Assembly: GCA_003427395.1 (NCBI GenBank)
Contig: BFEA01000038.1
Coordinates: 1,315,833-1,361,519 of the forward strand
Length of the DNA stretch: 45,687 bases
Origin: Chara braunii
Lineage: Eukaryota; Streptophyta; Charophyceae; Charales; Characeae
Direction: 5' to 3'
The translations under genes were made by a program, and so were the position numbers. Shown in pieces: positions 42,386 to 45,687 of the stretch (the stretch's first letter is position 1; each line of letters starts with the position of its first letter). The notes beneath the pieces are model-generated. The model worked only from the letters and a program-made list of their open reading frames with translations. It was not told the DNA's origin and did not search any database.

Positions 42386-43493
42386 GACCAAACCCTGGTA
42401 GACTTTCGAGCCTTAGTCGAACCCACTGCGGTCCCAGTTGGCTCGACCCACCCACACTCATGCTCAGGGCGCGGGCCATTCGTCCCAGGGTCACCCCCAC
42501 CTAGTGCTTTGAGATGGATGGGGGTGGGCCATTGCGCAAGAGAGCTTTGACATTGGGGATGTAGCTCAGCTCTCATGCCCGGTGGTGGTCTCGCTGGGCA
42601 TTCCGTAGCGCTGATTTTTTTTTCGATTCCTTGTTGTGTTCTCACGCAATTGCGCTTTCCAATACTCATGCAGTCCAAGGGTTCTTTGAGAGTTCTCTTC
42701 TCTTGTGCGCAAGCTAAGCGTCATCCTTAGGCCGCGCACCATTTTCCTAAGCATCGCGACTCTACGGCATCATCAGGGCACGGCGAAACCGTCCTTCCCC
42801 TCGCCTCTGCGCGCCCATCGATTCTCATACATCTCATTTAACCCCATTGACGCAGGCCCCTTAGTATTTTCGGAGCCTCTACATGCATGCACATTCAACT
42901 TCACACTTCTCTTAGCAAGATTGTACTTCATTCACACTCCAAATCTTCAAATGCAAAGGTCATTTTCATGGTTCGACGTTATGCTAAGGGTCCCATAACC
43001 CCTTTGTCCCTCTTCCCTTTTCCTTTTGATGTCCGATTCCTCCCGACCCTATCCCGCTCAAAGCATTCTTAGCCATCACTTACCTGCACAATCCCACGCA
43101 AGCAAAGATCCATGCAATCCCCCGTTGGGCCCCGTTGGGGGTCAACACATAGTCACTCCCACATGCCTATCTTTCCATGCTCTTTGGCTTCTCTTTGTTC
43201 TCTTTCTTTGCTCAATCAGTCCATTCTCTTCTCATAGTCATGTAGTCGGGGAAATTGTTGAGTCAAACTGACCTTGCTTCCACTTATACTTTCTTCCGGC
43301 TTCCGCCTCTTTTTTCCACTTTCTCAACCGTCCTTTCCGTTGCCTTCTTGGTGGCACAAGGGACCGGCTACCCTCCCCTTGCCCTCTTTCTTCACCAAGT
43401 GAGGTCTGATTCTATTTTACCGTTTGCACCTTGGCAATGTAACAAGTGAGGGGAGAGGGGTTAGCCACATACCAAGTGAGGGGAGGGGAGAGA
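42386..43493. other. No recognisable gene
   Basis: Short frames without domains (42307-42678 minus, 42705-42998 plus, 43026-43271 plus). Possible remainder of the interrupted LTR copies. Confidence 0.4.
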
Positions 43494-43665
<172 letters not shown>

Positions 43666-43759
43666 GACTTCTAATCCTAATCAAATCAGCTCCCCATAGT
43701 AGCAGTCCAATGTCGGTTCCCATCATAGTGAAAGATTGACTACGTAGGAGTCGGGACAT

Positions 43760-44096
43760 CACCACACACATGAACTTGACGATTGGAAGCCATAACTATT
43801 GAAAGACATATGCACATAGAGGAGAGATCAAATAAGTAGGAACCAGAACCTCATAACATGTATGAACTCGACAATGAGAAACTTTGAACTGGTGAAGGAC
43901 ACATGTATGTGGAGGAAAGATCAACTAAGTGGGAACCGGAACATCACAACATACATGGGCTTGACAATGAGATACTTGAACTAGTGAAGGACACATACAT
44001 ATGGAGGAAAGATCAACTAAGTAGGAACTGAAACATCACAACATACATGAACTTGACAATGAGATCCTTGAACTAGTGAAGGACACATGCATGTGG
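43760..44096. repeat. Tandem repeat, about 93-bp units (four copies)
   Basis: Units begin with atgaacttgac/atgggcttgac and continue aatgaga..cttgaact.gtgaaggacacat, ggaggaaagatcaactaagt.ggaac, acatcacaacatac. They grade into the satellite that follows. Confidence 0.9.
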
Positions 44097-45687
44097 AATG
44101 CAAAGGGAACAACTAAGAGTAAAACGAAACATCACCCAGTAGTTGAGGGATGAAAACGCAGGCTAGACTAGTTCATGCACACATGGGATGCAAAGGGGGA
44201 ACAACCAAAGTAAAACGGAACAGCACCAAGTAGTTGAAGGATGAAAACATAGGCTAGACTAACTTATACCCAATGTGGGATGCAAGGGGGAACAGTCAAG
44301 AGTGAAACAAAACAACACCAAGTAGTTGAGAGATGAAACACAGGCTAGTTTAGTTCATACACAATGTGGAATGCAAGGGGAACAACCAAGAGTAAAACGG
44401 AACAACACCAAGCAGTTGAGGGATGAAACACATACTAGGCTAGTCCATACACAAGTAGGATGCAAGGGGAACAACCAAAGGTGAAGCGGAACAGCACCAA
44501 GTAGTTGAGGGATGAAACACAGACTACACTAAATCATACACAAGTGGGATGCAAAGAGGAACAATCAAGGGTGAAACGGAACAACATCAAGTAGTTGAGG
44601 GATGAAAACACAGGCCAGACTAGTTCATACATGAGCGGGATGCAAGAGGGAACAACTAAGAGTTAAACGGAACAGCACCAAGTAGTTGAATGATGAAAAC
44701 ACAGGCTAGACTAACTTCATACACAAGTAGGATGCAGGGGGAACAACCAAAGGTGAAACGGAACAGCACCAAATAGTTGAGGGATGAAACACAGGTTAGA
44801 CTAGATTATACACAAATGGGATGCAAGCGAGAACAGCCAAGAGTAAAACAGAACAGCACCAAGTAGTTGAAGGATAAAAATACAGGCTAGACTAGTTTAT
44901 ACACAATGTGGAATGCAAGGGGAACAGCCAAAGGTGAAACGGAACAGCACCAAGTATATGAGGGATAAGACACTGACTAAACTAACTCATACACAAGTGG
45001 GATGCAAGGGGGAACAGTCAAGAGTGAAACGGAACAGCACCAAGTAGTTGAGGGATGAAACACAGGCTAGACTAGTTCATACACAATGTGGGATGCAAGG
45101 GGAACAACCAAGACTAATACGAAATAGCACCAAGTAGTTTAGGGATGAAACACAGGCTAGACTAGTTCATACACAAGTAGGATGCAAGAGGAACAGTCAA
45201 AGGTGAAACGGAACAACACCAAGTAGTTGAGGGATCAAACACAGGCTAGACTATATCATATACAAGTGGGATGCAAGGGGGAACAATCAAAGGTGAAACG
45301 GAACAGCACCACGTAGTTGAGGAGTGAAACACAGGCTAGACTAGTTCATACACAATGTGGAATGCAAGGGGAACAACCAAGAGTGAAACGGAACAGCACC
45401 AAGTAGTTGAAGGATGAAAACACAGGCTAGACTAACTTCATACACATGTAGGATGCAAGGGGAACAGTCAAAGGTTGAGGNAAACGGAACAGCACCAAGT
45501 AGTTGAAGGATGAAAACACAGGCTAGACTAACTTCATACACATGTAGGATGCAAGGGGAACAGTCAAAGGTTGAGGGATGAAACACAAGCTAGACTAGAT
45601 CATACACAAGTAGGATGCAATAGGGAACAACCAAGAGTAAAACGGAACAGCACCAAGTAGTTGAAGGATGAAAACACAGGCTAGACT
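44097..45687. repeat. Satellite-like tandem repeat, about 90-bp units, running off the window
   Basis: About 17 units of gatgcaaggggaacaacc, aagagtaaaacggaacagcac, caagtagttgagggatgaaa, cacaggctagactagttcat, acacaagtg. Units vary by a few bases; recurrent alternatives (aaccaagagtaaaac versus agtcaaaggtgaaac) suggest subtypes. A 79-base stretch at 45401-45480 repeats exactly at 45498-45576, next to an N at 45481. Confidence 0.95.

Overview
The window looks like nuclear, gene-poor, repeat-dense plant DNA from the green lineage. The clues are a short run of the plant telomere repeat (GGGTTTA x3 at 1204-1224), a U6 snRNA-like sequence, retrotransposon primer-binding sites matching the 3' ends of plant tRNA-Asp and tRNA-iMet, and decayed Ty3/gypsy-type gag-protease and LINE coding fragments. 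A large streptophyte genome (a charophyte such as Chara, or a bryophyte/lycophyte) is my best guess; the species cannot be read from this sequence. I see no intact host protein gene. Nearly every long open frame is a microsatellite artefact or broken transposon coding.

Layout. 1-7122 and 25780-32629 are two copies of one segmental duplication, about 90-95% alike by eye. Each starts in an array of 60-bp hairpin units and continues through AAT microsatellites, TGTGTC-rich sequence and exon-like modules. Both stop at the same palindrome (ATACCCTT-GT-AAGGGTAT). Copy A carries a fold-back transposon (3435-3763) and a 303-bp tandem duplication that copy B lacks. 8708-14237 (minus strand) holds gag-like ORFs with CCHC zinc knuckles, an unrecognised 223-aa ORF and a decayed gag, followed by an LTR-like block (14372-15800). 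16565-17775 is a tandem array of 18 hairpins sharing the loop ACTTA. 18-24 kb has CAG-rich sequence, a (CT)n run and a U6-like pseudogene. 24205-25330 is a tRNA-Asp PBS plus LTR. 32630-35076 (minus) is a broken Ty3/gypsy gag-protease with an iMet PBS. 37377-39120 (plus) is a 5'-truncated LINE. 39129-42385 is a stack of nested LTR-like repeats. 43760-45687 is a 90-bp satellite running off the window.

The main discovery candidate is a pattern rather than a gene. At least five unrelated repeat families here keep hairpins at fixed positions while the stem sequences change in a matched (compensatory) way between copies: the 60-bp array, the ACTTA-loop array, a hairpin just inside the LTR end that differs in nearly every LTR copy, an internal LTR stem, and a GCCT-loop hairpin at 1262 and 18023. 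This could reflect selection on structure, or a mutational process that copies one hairpin arm onto the other (template switching). The sequence alone does not decide between them.
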